Notes: a model not told the origin generated them from the letters alone. A stretch of 35,870 bases of DNA from Arthrobacter liuii (GCF_014639275.1 NZ_BMFW01000034.1:1-35870); one strand, 5' to 3'. Positions 1-8,391 are shown, counted from the first letter of the stretch. A program made the numbers and translations.

Positions 1-71
1 GTCTGATCGATGATCTCTCCCGTCACAGGATCGATCATCACCCCTGTTACTGCGGTCGTGGACTCTGACAC
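1..71 (-). CDS. N-terminus of an unidentified protein (runs off the left edge)
   Basis: A GTG start at 71 follows an AAAGGAG ribosome site at a good distance, and 23 codons are open to the window edge (VSESTTAV..., ending ...DPVTGEIIDQ). The fragment is too short to assign a family. It lies downstream of the phosphodiesterase gene on the same strand, separated by a probable terminator, so it is probably transcribed on its own. The coding call rests on the ribosome site and the open frame only. Confidence 0.45.
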   Translation of the reverse strand, partial: MSESTTAVTGVMIDPVTGEIIDQ

Positions 72-192
72 GGCCGTCTCCTTTCGGATCAGGCCGGACC
101 ATCACACACCGTTTTTCTTACAGTCCCAACGGCATCGAATATGAGGGGCCCGGCCAGTGGGGAGGCAGATAGTCAAGGCTGCCTAAAACGGC

Positions 193-230
193 GGAGGGCT
201 TCCACAGGGTGGATCCCGCGAAAGCCCTCC
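193..230 (-). terminator. Probable hairpin terminator after the phosphodiesterase gene
   Basis: GGAGGGCTT at 193-201 pairs with AAGCCCTCC at 222-230, a perfect 9-bp stem with a 20-nt loop, starting about 20 nt past the stop of the minus-strand gene. Read on the minus strand, a TTTT run follows the stem after a few bases, so a terminator is likely but not of ideal form. Confidence 0.5.
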
Positions 231-251
231 AGTGTCGTAGCCGGGGGTGGA

Positions 252-1931
252 TCAGCGTTGGGGAAGGGCTTTGGTTCCCTCGATCTGCACTGCCTGGAGT
301 TTGTTCGGGTCCAGGCCGAGGGTCTTGAGGATTGTCGGCGCGATCTGTGTGGTTTCAACCGTGCTGGTCACGGTGCGGGCACGCTCGTCGTTGGCACCGG
401 AGATGACGAGGGGTACGTCCCGGTCATCGGCGGAGGCGCCGCCGTGTTCGGCGATTTTTGATTTACCGCCGGTGTAGACGACGCCGGTTTGTGCGATGCC
501 GAGGATGTCGGGGTAGCGGGCGTCGCTGGCGTTCGTGCCGAAGTAGTTGGCGACTTCGCTGCCTGCGTAGACGGTGCTCAGTCCCGAAGTCGGCACGGTC
601 TTGGGGGCACTGTTGATGTCGTTCCCGGCGGCCGAGTGGGATGTCAGGTAGTCCTTGGCAAACTGCGCGGCTGCCTGGGAGTGGTCGGAAAGCCAGAGCT
701 GCATGATGTCGTCATCAGTGGAGAAAGCCACCAGGTCCGCAGACCCCGTGTGGGCGGCCTTCCAAGCGGCATTGAGTCCGTCGATGATGGTGCCGTCCGG
801 AACCCTGGTGAGTTGGTTTGGGTCGGTGGGGGACTGTCCGTGTTTCGCCGAGAGGATGATGGTTGTGTCCTCAGCCTGACCGGAGGCCGACAGTGCGGAC
901 TGCATCTTCCCGACGGCGGTGTCGACGTAATCGAGGGCCTTGGTCAGCAGGGGTCCGGGAACGGTGCCGCCCGGGAGGTAGCCGCCCGTGAGGCCGTCCG
1001 ACGTCGGGAGCTTCTGGGCCGTGGAGACGGACTGGAAGTTCATCCCGAAGATCGCAGGGACGCTCCCGGCCTGTGTCCCGGAGTGGTCTTTGCCGCCGAT
1101 TTCGTTGAGGACTGCCTGGACTTTGTAGCCGTCGTACTGCTGGGTGGCGGCATTGTCCTGCGTCCAGTCGCCGGTGAACGGTGCGGGGGCCTTGCTGTTG
1201 ATCTCGGGCGTGAAGAGATCATCGACTCCCTTGCCGGAGGGTCCATTCAGGATTTCGTACGCGGGGTGCTTATCTGACCACGCTGTCGTCATACCAGCGC
1301 TTTTGGCGACTTCGAAGACCGTGTTGACCTTCAGGTACTGGTGCGGGTAGACGGGTTTGCATGTGGAGGGGTCTACGGGCAGGGCTGCCGGATTGAGCAG
1401 AGATCCTGGCCGGCGGGTCATGTTCATGATGCTCGCGGGCAAGCCCGAGAGGCCTTGCCCGGCGTCGAGTGCGTCCGGGTTTTTGTCTGCGGCCTCGGTC
1501 AGCGCCACCTCGGTGCCGGGTGCGGTGTTCTTGCAGTCGGTGGTCCCAGCGGGCAGGAGGGCCCGGTTGTAGGTGTCGTCGTAGTAGATTCCGGTTGTTC
1601 CGGGGTTTCCGCCGGTGAGTTGTCCGACCATGCCGGGGAAGGAATCGGAGGGCACCGGGGTCTGGGCATGCGTGTAGCTGGTGCCGTGGCTCACCAGCGT
1701 GGCCAGCGCCGATTCCGGATGCGCCGCAACGTATCGGTCCAGGTCCTTCTGATGTAGGCCGTCCACCGAGAGCAACAAAACATGCTTGGACGTTTCGCCC
1801 CGGCCCTCCTGGCCGTCACTGCGGTGCTGGCCATCGTCGGCCAGAGCCGGCACCACCGCAGAACCGGTCATCATGAGCGCACCGAGAACCGCAGCTGCGG
1901 CGACCCCGTTCTTCCTTGCTGACTTCATCAA
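252..1931 (-). CDS. Secreted type I phosphodiesterase / alkaline phosphatase-like hydrolase
   Basis: This 559-residue protein belongs to the alkaline phosphatase superfamily, close to the nucleotide pyrophosphatase/phosphodiesterase branch, which hydrolyses phosphate esters at a two-metal site. An N-terminal signal peptide (Lys/Arg start, hydrophobic stretch at about 9-30, VPALA cleavage-type site) predicts export. Metal-site motifs appear in order: LLSVDGLH (Asp57), PSDSFPG with Ser97 where the family nucleophile (Thr or Ser before Phe-Pro) sits, SDKHPAYE near 220, SAKHGQSP near 360, and AEHGGASADDRDVP near 500. The start is the first of two adjacent ATGs, preceded by GAAGGG at about 8 nt. 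The substrate (nucleotide, phospholipid or other ester) cannot be told. It looks intact and monocistronic. Confidence 0.85.
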   Translation of the reverse strand: MMKSARKNGVAAAAVLGALMMTGSAVVPALADDGQHRSDGQEGRGETSKHVLLLSVDGLHQKDLDRYVAAHPESALATLVSHGTSYTHAQTPVPSDSFPGMVGQLTGGNPGTTGIYYDDTYNRALLPAGTTDCKNTAPGTEVALTEAADKNPDALDAGQGLSGLPASIMNMTRRPGSLLNPAALPVDPSTCKPVYPHQYLKVNTVFEVAKSAGMTTAWSDKHPAYEILNGPSGKGVDDLFTPEINSKAPAPFTGDWTQDNAATQQYDGYKVQAVLNEIGGKDHSGTQAGSVPAIFGMNFQSVSTAQKLPTSDGLTGGYLPGGTVPGPLLTKALDYVDTAVGKMQSALSASGQAEDTTIILSAKHGQSPTDPNQLTRVPDGTIIDGLNAAWKAAHTGSADLVAFSTDDDIMQLWLSDHSQAAAQFAKDYLTSHSAAGNDINSAPKTVPTSGLSTVYAGSEVANYFGTNASDARYPDILGIAQTGVVYTGGKSKIAEHGGASADDRDVPLVISGANDERARTVTSTVETTQIAPTILKTLGLDPNKLQAVQIEGTKALPQR

Positions 1932-2274
1932 AATAACCCTTCGCCAAAGTGAAAAACACGAATGCCTTGCTCTCCCCTCGAGGATTCTTGCCGACGGAGG
2001 GTCCCTAGTTCCTCTGTTTTCGGGCCATCCGATGAAAGGTTCACCCCAGGTTCAACACCGCGTCGCGAAACTTTCCGGCAACTCACAGGCTGCGGCTATC
2101 GCTTTGCACATTCCGGATGCCAGGTGGAGATCATGGAACGCTAAGTGGCGTGCGCTGGATCAGCACTTCTGATTCCCAATCCCGGAATTCGTCGGCTGTT
2201 CTCTGCGTATCTCATCTGATGAATCACCTGGTCGGTGATACCAGGGCGCGGCGCAGTGGTTGGCATCCTGGGTC

Positions 2275-2280
2275 TACAAT
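2275..2280 (+). promoter_or_regulatory. Leaderless-type -10 element before the GyrI-like gene
   Basis: TACAAT lies 7 nt upstream of the ATG at 2287, the spacing at which actinobacterial leaderless transcripts start on the first codon; no ribosome site is present, which fits. No clear -35 hexamer is seen. The rest of the gap from 1932 to 2286 shows nothing convincing, although it should hold the phosphodiesterase promoter next to 1931. Confidence 0.4.
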
Positions 2281-2286
2281 CCTTTC

Positions 2287-2611
2287 ATGACCGTCTCCGT
2301 CGACGTGCACATGGTTTTTCCCCGCAAGCTGGCCGCAGCCCGGTGCGCGGTCACGGCGGGTGAGGTTGGTTCGGCGTGGGGGGCCGGCAGTGGGCAAGGT
2401 CTGGAGCTTCCTCCGCACTCAGCCGGGTCTGTGGTCGGACGGCCTCAACATCTTCGTTTACCAGCACTCGAACGCGCCGGATTCGCCCATCCTCTGGGAC
2501 TTCGGCGTTGAGGGCACGGGTGCCTTTGAAACGGCGGGTGAGGTGTACGTGACCGAAACGCCCGGCAGCGAGGCTGCAGTGGCTGTCCACCAGGGTCCGT
2601 ACGACCGGGGT
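2287..2611 (+). pseudogene. GyrI-like effector-binding domain gene, frameshifted and cut by an IS element
   Basis: Translation starts as MTVSVDVHMVFPRKLAAARC and continues, one frame over, as VGKVWSFLRTQPGLWSDGLN and then EVYVTETPGSEAAVAVHQGP. This is the pattern of the GyrI-like / AraC effector-binding small-molecule domain. The two parts are out of register by one base at a run of six G (2378-2383): one G fewer would join Gly-Ser-Ala-Trp-Gly to Pro-Ala-Val-Gly in one frame. About 105 of the usual 150 or so residues remain before the sequence runs into the IS630 transposase at 2612. No convincing C-terminal remainder is seen beyond the element. It is therefore doubly broken: an indel plus an insertion. 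Confidence 0.7.
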
Positions 2612-3781
2612 ATGACGAATCCGGCTCCCGCTTTGGTGGTTTCTGATGGTCAACGGGCTGCGTTGGAGGTGTTGTCGAAGTCGCGGACGGCGTCCCATCG
2701 TGAGGTGCAGCGGGCGAAGGTCTTGTTGATGGCCGCGGAGGGGTTGGCCAACGAATCGATCGCGAAGGTCGCCAGGACGAGTCCGGGGACGGTGCGGGCC
2801 TGGCGGGCCCGGTTCGAGGCAGAGGGTCTGGCCCATCTGGGCGAAGTGCGGGCCGGGCGGGGCCGCAAGCCGGTCATTCCCCAGTCCACGATCGACGAGA
2901 TCGTTGATCTGACGCGAAATTCCAGGCCCGAGGGCCAGACGCACTGGTCGGTGCGGACCATGGCCGCGAAGGTCGGGGTGTCGCCGGCGCAGGTGCAGCG
3001 GATCTGGGCGGCCCGGGGCCTGAAACCGCATCGGGTCGATACGTTCAAGCTCTCCAACGATTCGCGTTTTGAGGAAAAACTCATCGACGTCGTCGGCCTG
3101 TATCTGAACCCGCCGGAGAAGGCGATCGTGCTGTGCATGGATGAGAAATCCTCCATCCAGGCTCTGGACCGGACCCAGCCGTCCCTGCCGATGACGAAGG
3201 GCCGGGCGGAAACCATGACCCATGACTACAAACGCCACGGCACGACCACATTGTTCGCCGCCCTGGACGTGGCGACCGGAAAGGTCATCGGCTCGTGCCT
3301 GCCCAAGCACCGTCACGAGGAATTCCTGGTGTTCCTCAAGAACATCAACAAGGAAGTCCCGCCCGGCCTCGACGTCCACTTGATCCTGGATAACTATACG
3401 ACCCACAAGCACCCGGACGTGACGGCATGGCTGGCGAAGAATCCCCGCTTCCAGCTGCATTTCACCCCGACTTCGTCTTCGTGGCTGAACCTGGTCGAGC
3501 GCTGGTTCCGGGAGCTGACAGAGAAGGCCCTGCGCCGCGGGGCATTCCATTCCGTGCCGGACCTCATCAACAAGATCGAGGAGTACCTCGCAGCCCACAA
3601 CACCGAACCCAAACCCCTGATCTGGACCGCGACCGCAGACTCAATCCTCAAAAAAAGTAGCCCGCGGCCGCGTCGCCCTCGAAGCCATCAAACAAAACGG
3701 AGACACACTACGTGGGGACCGCGTCAGGGAACTCGTCGGCCGCAAATGTCTCGCATACGACTAGCGCTCCAGGGGCTATTT
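2600..3781 (+). mobile_element. IS630-family insertion sequence (ends approximate)
   Basis: The element is inferred from an IS630-type transposase sitting inside the GyrI-like gene. IS630 elements characteristically insert at TA and duplicate it. TA dinucleotides lie at 2600-2601, 2611-2612 and 3777-3778, but no pair of them is bounded by a convincing terminal inverted repeat, so the limits given are estimates. The element is single-gene and has the same orientation as the gene it interrupts. Confidence 0.6.
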
Positions 3782-3823
3782 CGGATGGCGCAGGCAGACC
3801 ATAACGCCAGGCTAACCGAGTAG
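2612..3823 (+). CDS. IS630-family DDE transposase with altered C-terminus
   Basis: The protein starts MTNPAPALVVSDGQRAALEV and has an N-terminal helix-turn-helix region (about 30-75: EVQRAKVLLMAAEG...SPGTVRAWRARF), a second helix-turn-helix near 110-135, and a complete DDE catalytic core. The acidic residues are Asp177 (CMDEKSSIQ), Asp260 (LILDNYTTHK) and Glu296 (NLVERWF), with the 35-residue D-to-E spacing typical of the family. After ADSILKK the frame changes at a run of seven A (3650-3656). One A fewer would give VARGRVALEAIKQNGDTLRG and a stop at 3762-3764, which resembles the normal family C-terminus. As written, an unrelated tail continues to 3823. The catalytic domain is untouched, so activity is possible. 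The frame is also open upstream into the GyrI-like gene, which is coincidental. Confidence 0.88.
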   Translation: MTNPAPALVVSDGQRAALEVLSKSRTASHREVQRAKVLLMAAEGLANESIAKVARTSPGTVRAWRARFEAEGLAHLGEVRAGRGRKPVIPQSTIDEIVDLTRNSRPEGQTHWSVRTMAAKVGVSPAQVQRIWAARGLKPHRVDTFKLSNDSRFEEKLIDVVGLYLNPPEKAIVLCMDEKSSIQALDRTQPSLPMTKGRAETMTHDYKRHGTTTLFAALDVATGKVIGSCLPKHRHEEFLVFLKNINKEVPPGLDVHLILDNYTTHKHPDVTAWLAKNPRFQLHFTPTSSSWLNLVERWFRELTEKALRRGAFHSVPDLINKIEEYLAAHNTEPKPLIWTATADSILKKSSPRPRRPRSHQTKRRHTTWGPRQGTRRPQMSRIRLALQGLFRMAQADHNARLTE

Positions 3824-3893
3824 TCGTAAGGGCGGCCGTCTCGCCGCAGCAACCGCATATCGCTGTGCCGTCGGGCCTTTCGCAAGATGACTT

Positions 3894-3925
3894 TTGACCA
3901 GATACGCTGCGCCGCCCCCTAGAGT
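3894..3925 (+). promoter_or_regulatory. Possible promoter of the alpha/beta hydrolase
   Basis: TTGACC at 3894-3899 and TAGAGT at 3920-3925 resemble -35 and -10 elements, but the 20-bp spacing is longer than the usual 17. The -10 element ends just before the ATG at 3932, suggesting a transcript with little or no leader. Confidence 0.35.
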
Positions 3926-3931
3926 GAAGTC

Positions 3932-4711
3932 ATGCTGCACTCAACCCGGCAAGGCTCCGGTAAGCCACTCCTCCTGATCCATGGACTCGGTTCCAGTATT
4001 GGTAACTGGAATCCGGTAATCCCGGCGCTGGCTGATGAACGCGATGTCATCGCCGTCGACCTCCCCGGTTGCGGCGAATCCGCGCCGCTGCCCGGCGAAA
4101 CCACCATTGCCACGCTGACCGATGCCGTCGAAGCCTTTATCCGCGACGAGGAACTGGGTGACATTGATGTGGTAGGCAGTTCAATGGGCGCCCGGATGGC
4201 ACTGGAAATGGCGCGGCGAGGGCACGCCGGCACCACGATCGCACTGGACCCCGGTGGCTTCTGGAATGACCGTCAGGCAGCGATCTTTGGTGCAAGCGTC
4301 AAAGCATCCGTCGCACTGGTGCGCCGCATCCAACCGGCGCTCCCCTTCCTCACGGGCAACCCCGTGGGTCGCACGGCCCTGTTGGCTCAGTTCTCCGCCC
4401 ACCCCTGGAAGTTGCCGCAGGATCTGGTCCTACACGAGCTTCGCGGGTTCAAGACATCGACCAGTCTGGACCCGGCCCTCAACGCGCTGATTCACGGACC
4501 CCGCCAGGAAGGCGCACCGGCCGGTTCACTCCGAGGCAAAGTGGTCATTGGATGGGGGCGGAAGGACAAGGTCACCGCTCCCAGCGAGGCGGCGCGGGCC
4601 AAGGAGCTGTTCCCGGATGCAACACTCCACTGGTTCGAAAACTGCGGTCACTTCCCGCACTGGGACCAACCAACGGAAGCGGCGCGCCTGATCCTCGACA
4701 GCACCGGCTGA
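3932..4711 (+). CDS. Alpha/beta-fold hydrolase
   Basis: This 259-residue serine hydrolase of the alpha/beta fold has a full catalytic set: nucleophile Ser84 in VGSSMGAR, Asp212 in GWGRKDKV and His240 in NCGHFPHWD. The oxyanion-hole segment LIHGLGSS lies at 15-22. Length and order match small esterases, C-C hydrolases and haloperoxidase-like enzymes. There is no signal peptide, so it is cytoplasmic. The substrate cannot be deduced. The gene is intact, follows the IS element and has a decayed fragment behind it on the other strand, so it is probably monocistronic. Confidence 0.85.
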   Translation: MLHSTRQGSGKPLLLIHGLGSSIGNWNPVIPALADERDVIAVDLPGCGESAPLPGETTIATLTDAVEAFIRDEELGDIDVVGSSMGARMALEMARRGHAGTTIALDPGGFWNDRQAAIFGASVKASVALVRRIQPALPFLTGNPVGRTALLAQFSAHPWKLPQDLVLHELRGFKTSTSLDPALNALIHGPRQEGAPAGSLRGKVVIGWGRKDKVTAPSEAARAKELFPDATLHWFENCGHFPHWDQPTEAARLILDSTG

Positions 4712-4719
4712 GCTGCGGC

Positions 4720-4896
4720 TCATCGCCGGAGCGGGGCCATTGGCGTTGAGGCTTTCCCGACCGCCCGGTCCAGCAACCGGCGGGGAACAGAGCTGTTGTT
4801 GCCCGCGTCGATGACGGCGCCGGCGGAGCCCTCCGCGAGCAGCTCTGCCGTGAACGGCCGGAGGAACGATGCCAGGGTGTCGATGACGGGCTGCAC
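4720..4896 (-). pseudogene. C-terminal fragment of an unidentified gene
   Basis: Codons from about 4896 down to the TGA at 4720 are strongly GC-biased at the third position and encode PVIDTLASFLRPFTAELL... ending STPMAPLRR. Just upstream in the same frame the DNA becomes AT-rich and non-coding in style, which suggests that the 5' part was lost at about 4896. A GTG at 4894-4896 could still start a 58-residue protein, but no ribosome site precedes it. The family is not recognised; the helical, Leu/Ala-rich sequence could be the tail of a regulator. Confidence 0.35.
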
Positions 4897-5833
4897 ACTT
4901 ACTGAAGGCACACGTCTAAAAAGCGTGTACCAAAAAGCATTTTGTGAAAAGTATTGTGCGAGAGGCTCGAGGACGTTCAGGACCCGTAACGTAGCAGACA
5001 AGCCGTAACCGGAAGCTAGGACCTTTCACTGGAGCCCTGGGTCTAAGTCAACCGATAGACGCCCTCGCTTGGACATTTCGAGATTGGCGTGACGCTGCCT
5101 TCTTGCTGCAACCTCAGCAGTTCCGCGTGTCGGGTCGATAAACGGCATCGGGTTTACTACTTTTAGCAGAAGCAAGAACGCACGTCCCCCCAATGTGCGA
5201 AGTAGCTGATGGAAGCCCCACGGTTCGAGTCCAGGACGTGGGGCTTTTCATTCATGCCTAACCGTGGCGTGCGGCTACTTACTTTGACTCCGTCAGGATT
5301 ACACGGAACCGGGTGTTTGGGTGGTACGTCCAGGTCGCCGAGATCTTGTCCCACGAGGCCCTTTGCATACCGTCCAAAGCGCGCGTCGCATCCATCTGGG
5401 TGACCACGCTGTCGGGCACTGACAGCGCATTTAGAACGCAAAAAATCTCCTTCAGGCTAAGACCGTGTGGCCGGCGTCGCCGATGGTCGTATGCCGGCTG
5501 CCGATTACTTCGCACGAGCGGGCCGCTCGTTGGATATTCGACTCGGCAGGTGCAGATGAGGTTGCTGCCGAGGGTGCCGGAGTCGTGTCTGTCGCACTGG
5601 ACGAATACTGGCGGGAGCGGGGCAGGGACCCCAAGCACCCGGAACGGTTCCCGGGCGGTCGGCGGGACGATGGCCGGCGGTAGAGGCGCTGGGGAGGCTG
5701 TGGCACGGGTGCTATGGGACCAAGTGATCCCGACCGGCTACCGACAGCTTGATCTCATCACGAGACGACGGGATTGGCGCCCTTTGAACTCCCGGATTTT
5801 GGTAGTGAAGCGGTGGCGGCCAGGCGTGAGCCC
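4897..5833. other. Gene-poor stretch with coding remnants
   Basis: No intact gene is supported here. A short minus-strand frame at 5279-5419 (SVVTQMDATRALDGMQRASW... to VILTESK) has coding-like codon use but no usable start. A consensus-like AAGGAG site followed by TTG at 5441 opens a different frame. On the plus strand, 5465-5683 encodes a plausible acidic stretch (GADEVAAEGAGVVSVALDEY) of unknown family. These look like pieces of decayed genes, in keeping with the frameshifted neighbours. Confidence 0.4.
5215..5244 (+). terminator. Strong stem-loop with short T run
   Basis: GCCCCACG at 5215-5222 pairs perfectly with CGTGGGGC at 5237-5244, with a 14-nt loop, and TTTT follows directly on the plus strand. 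This is a Rho-independent terminator form. No intact plus-strand gene lies just upstream, so it may belong to a lost gene. Confidence 0.6.
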
Positions 5834-6397
5834 TCAACCAGTCATCCGTACTCCGCCAACTGCCCCGGTCCAAGGCGTGTCTCCAGGACTGGGCAGGGAT
5901 AGGTGTACGGAAACGTAGCCCTGTTGAAGTGTGATGACCTGAGACGCGCTTCCTGGGCAGTTTACAGTGAGCTCGACCGGCCAGAGTGTGACCGTGGGGT
6001 GCTCCTGCCGGATGAAGATCGTGGCGCTGGCAGCACCGACGCAAGCAGCAGTAACCGTGTACTGGCCCGCCGCCGGTACTTGTTCCTTCCCACCAAAGCC
6101 CCTGGCAGGGCCGTCCAGTGGACCCTCGCGGAGAAGCATGACCGGTCCCGGCACGGCGTTCAGGAGTGTGTCCAGGTCCTGGTAGTTTCTGACCTCGCGC
6201 TGATGGACCTGGGGATCAGCGGGTTCTGTGGCTGACTCCGTGGTCAGTGACGGGTCAGTTATGGCAGGGCGCTCGTCTTGGACTATTGGTGTGGTTCTTG
6301 GATCTGGGTAGTCGTAGGAGCATCCGGCCACGGGCACCAGCAGGCACAAGGGAAAGGCAAACCAGCGGCCTATGCCTTTCATGTCCACGCTTCCCAT
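5834..6397 (-). CDS. Predicted lipoprotein, function unknown
   Basis: The protein has a type II signal peptide: a short basic start, a hydrophobic segment (FAFPLCLLVPVA) and the lipobox VAGC, with the lipid-modified Cys at about residue 26. A Pro/Thr/Asp-rich linker follows. The extracytoplasmic domain (about 70-187) shows a beta-rich pattern (YTVTAACVGAASATIFIRQE, VELTVNCPG), with Cys pairs that could form a disulfide. It would be anchored on the outer face of the membrane. Two starts fit: ATG 6397 after AAGGA, or ATG 6382 after GGAAG. The latter gives the more usual signal-peptide length. No family is recognised. Confidence 0.75.
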   Translation of the reverse strand: MGSVDMKGIGRWFAFPLCLLVPVAGCSYDYPDPRTTPIVQDERPAITDPSLTTESATEPADPQVHQREVRNYQDLDTLLNAVPGPVMLLREGPLDGPARGFGGKEQVPAAGQYTVTAACVGAASATIFIRQEHPTVTLWPVELTVNCPGSASQVITLQQGYVSVHLSLPSPGDTPWTGAVGGVRMTG

Positions 6398-6489
6398 GGT
6401 CCTTAAGTCCGCCGTTCAATGCAACAGACCCTCACGACACGGCCGCCTTTGTCCCCGCTCCTGTCGCACCCCGGGAGCACCATCGAGGT

Positions 6490-6773
6490 ATGACGGTTCC
6501 AACGGTGGAGGCGGCGATCCACGAGCTGATGGATCTCGCCTGGAATGTTGTCTATGACCTGCTTGAGGAGCGGGGCCTGCTCGGTGACGGGTTGAACGTT
6601 GAGGAGTTCACGGCATCCACTCCTGGTTGGACGGGCCCACCCGGTACACGGTCGTCCACTCCCTGGACGTCGCGATCCTGTTCGTCGACACGCGGCCGCT
6701 GGACGCAATTGTCTTCCACCACGACCTGCTCAGCGCCGACGACCTCGTCAGCTTCTTCACGCTTCCTGGCTAG
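6490..6773 (+). pseudogene. Small protein gene with a one-base frameshift, paralogue of the gene at 9460
   Basis: The gene starts MTVPTVEAAIHELMDLAWNV at ATG 6490 after CGAGG. At about 6611-6614 the frame must change: in the next frame the DNA encodes GIHSWLDGPTRYTVVHSLDV... and DTRPLDAIVFHHDLLSADDL, ending at a TAG at 6771. The second half matches the protein at 9460-9717 closely (LDGPTR.TVVHS, DTRP.DAIVFHHDLL, FFTL). One additional G in GG at 6612-6613 would give a single 94-residue product, so a lost base is the simplest reading. A chimera of two genes is the alternative. The family is not recognised. Confidence 0.55.
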
Positions 6774-6815
6774 AGGACGCAGCGCTGGTCGGTGAGCGGT
6801 CGGTGATGTCTTGCC

Positions 6816-7029
6816 TTACAGGCCGAGCATCAGGTAGAGGACTGCAAGGGCCAGCGAGTCCCGGGTCATGACGGGGGCTCGGCCGTGCTGCCCCAGACCG
6901 CGTTCATCAGGATGCCGACCTGCCTGTCCGAGCGGGGCGCCAGCGGATCAGCGCACCTTGGAAGACGGACAGGGCGGCCAGCAGCGCCGCACATGCGGCT
7001 ACCGCCAGAAACTGATCCAGCGTCGTCAC
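6816..7029 (-). pseudogene. Small membrane protein, translationally coupled but frameshifted
   Basis: A GTG at 7029 overlaps the stop of the upstream membrane-protein gene in a GTGA arrangement typical of translational coupling. The first 28 residues (TTLDQFLAVAACAALLAALS...QGALI) form a transmembrane helix. As written the frame closes at 6907. Removing one base at the GG of 6945-6946 gives ...GALIAGAPLGQ..., and the frame then continues to MTRDSLALAVLYLMLGL and a TAA at 6816, a 70-residue protein with two hydrophobic segments. Its coupling to the DUF4386-like gene suggests a shared membrane role, but the function is unknown. Confidence 0.4.
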
Positions 7030-7706
7030 ATGCGTCCCCCGCCAGTTGCATGGGTTGAATCAGGGCCGCCGAGGACGGCTGCCGGTTTTAATCCCTTGAA
7101 GGTCAGGTAGAGCCCCAATGACAGCTCCCAAAGGAAGATCGGCAGGGTCGCAACCGCCGACAGTACGGAAACCTGGTCGTTGATGCCGAACATGGTCGTT
7201 ATTGCCGAGATGAGCAGCAGCGGGGCACCGATGAGGCCCATCAACGGGATGAAGCGCGGTACGAGCCGGGGGCGGAACAGCAGGTAGCCCAGCAGCAGTG
7301 CATTGATGGCCGGGACCATCCAGGGTCCGATGAGGAACGTCCAGTCCCGCACAGCCACGAGTGCCCGGGCGGCGGTGATCAGTGAGCTGTGGTCTGTTCC
7401 GGAAGTTCCTGCCTGCCTCAGGGTCACGACTGCCAGGAGGCTGACGACGCCGATGGCGATAACGGCGGCTTCGAACATGCGCGAGGTGACAAAGCCCAGC
7501 GCCAGGCTCTCATTCTGCCGCCTAACCACTGGGAACAGGGCTGCTGCGGTGCCCACGCAGGCTGTGGCATTGACCAAATCGAGCAGGCAGCCCCAGACCA
7601 CGCTGGTGTCATTGCCGGCGCTGGTGACGTAGTTCGGATCGCTCAGCACCGGTCCCAGAAGGAAGACGGCAGGAATGGAGCTGGCAAACGTAGCGAGGTA
7701 AAGCAC
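7026..7706 (-). CDS. DUF4386-like membrane protein with N-terminus out of frame
   Basis: This multi-pass membrane protein of about 226 residues has the layout of the DUF4386 family: VLYLATFASSIPAVFLLGP near the start, then several hydrophobic helices, including GPWMVPAINALLLGYLLFRPRL and VSVLSAVATLPIFLWELSLG. The family normally has 15-20 more N-terminal residues. These are present in the next frame (TKRDALNSARQTALTA, in a frame open from a GTG at 7777). One additional G at about 7705-7712 would join the two parts. The gene is thus frameshifted, or translation begins internally at GTG 7706 without a good ribosome site. The function of the family is unknown. Confidence 0.65.
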   Translation of the reverse strand: MLYLATFASSIPAVFLLGPVLSDPNYVTSAGNDTSVVWGCLLDLVNATACVGTAAALFPVVRRQNESLALGFVTSRMFEAAVIAIGVVSLLAVVTLRQAGTSGTDHSSLITAARALVAVRDWTFLIGPWMVPAINALLLGYLLFRPRLVPRFIPLMGLIGAPLLLISAITTMFGINDQVSVLSAVATLPIFLWELSLGLYLTFKGLKPAAVLGGPDSTHATGGGRM

Positions 7707-7928
7707 TCCGCGGTAAGCGCGGTCTGCCTTGCAGAATTCAAGGCATCTCTTTTCGTCTCAACAGATGGCTCAAGCACCTGGCCACAGCCTAACCGCCGGC
7801 AGCCCACGCGGCCGTAACCTTCGTTCCATACGCCTGTTCGTTCAAATAGGCGGCCGAATGCCTTGCTTCACCGCCAAGGTCTGACATATTGGTGCCAGCA
7901 CGTGACCGGAAACCGAGAGGGGCGATTG

Positions 7929-8327
7929 ATGGGCGCATGGGGCTACCTGCCGTTTGAGAATGATGACGCGCTGGACTGGCTGGAGGAACTCGAAGCCGGA
8001 GGGGCGGACGTCGTACGCAAGGCCTTGGCGAAGGCGGGGGACCGGTATGTGGAGGCGCCGGACGGGGCCATGGCCCTCGCCGCGGCCGAGGTCGCCGCCG
8101 CGAGCCAGGGCAATCCGCTCGGGGACCTGCCGGAGAACGTCACCGACTGGGTTACCGCGCATGGGGCCGAGCTCACCGCCGAGGACGTGGAGATGGCTTT
8201 GGAGGCGGTCGAACGGGTGGCGGGGGATGAGTCCGAGCTGGCCGAGCTGTGGGACGATGCCGACGAACCCGAATGGCGCGAATCGCTCGACGACCTCTCC
8301 GAGCGGTTGCGGGCTGCCCTGCGTTGA
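7929..8327 (+). CDS. DUF4259-like protein
   Basis: This 132-residue acidic cytoplasmic protein begins MGAWGYLPFENDDALDWLEE, the hallmark opening of DUF4259 proteins (MGAWG...FENDDALDW). The rest is Ala/Glu/Asp-rich and helical, with the closing pattern ESELAELWDDADEPEWRESL. The start at ATG 7929 was chosen because it gives the family's conserved N-terminus and follows a GAGAGGGG ribosome site. An upstream in-frame codon at 7863 is less likely. No function is established for the family. It appears intact. Confidence 0.8.
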   Translation: MGAWGYLPFENDDALDWLEELEAGGADVVRKALAKAGDRYVEAPDGAMALAAAEVAAASQGNPLGDLPENVTDWVTAHGAELTAEDVEMALEAVERVAGDESELAELWDDADEPEWRESLDDLSERLRAALR

Positions 8328-8391
8328 ACCGGGGCTACCGCTGGTGCATCCCGAGGATGGATGCGGGCACTTTTGCGGGCAGGATGGCCTC

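Noticed and set aside
2351..3598. 415-codon minus-strand frame opposite the transposase gene
   Set aside because: Arg/His/Gln-rich composition without any motif; the plus strand encodes a clear DDE transposase.
3645..3664. Programmed -1 frameshift at AAAAAAAG in the transposase
   Set aside because: A -1 slip gives AAG followed at once by TAG, so it yields no normal C-terminus. A simple one-base insertion, needing +1, explains the data.
5215..5244. tRNA-like T-loop motif GGTTCGAGTCC
   Set aside because: The five bases on either side of the loop (CACGG and CCAGG) do not pair as a T stem, and no acceptor, D or anticodon arms fit around it. A terminator hairpin explains the stretch better.
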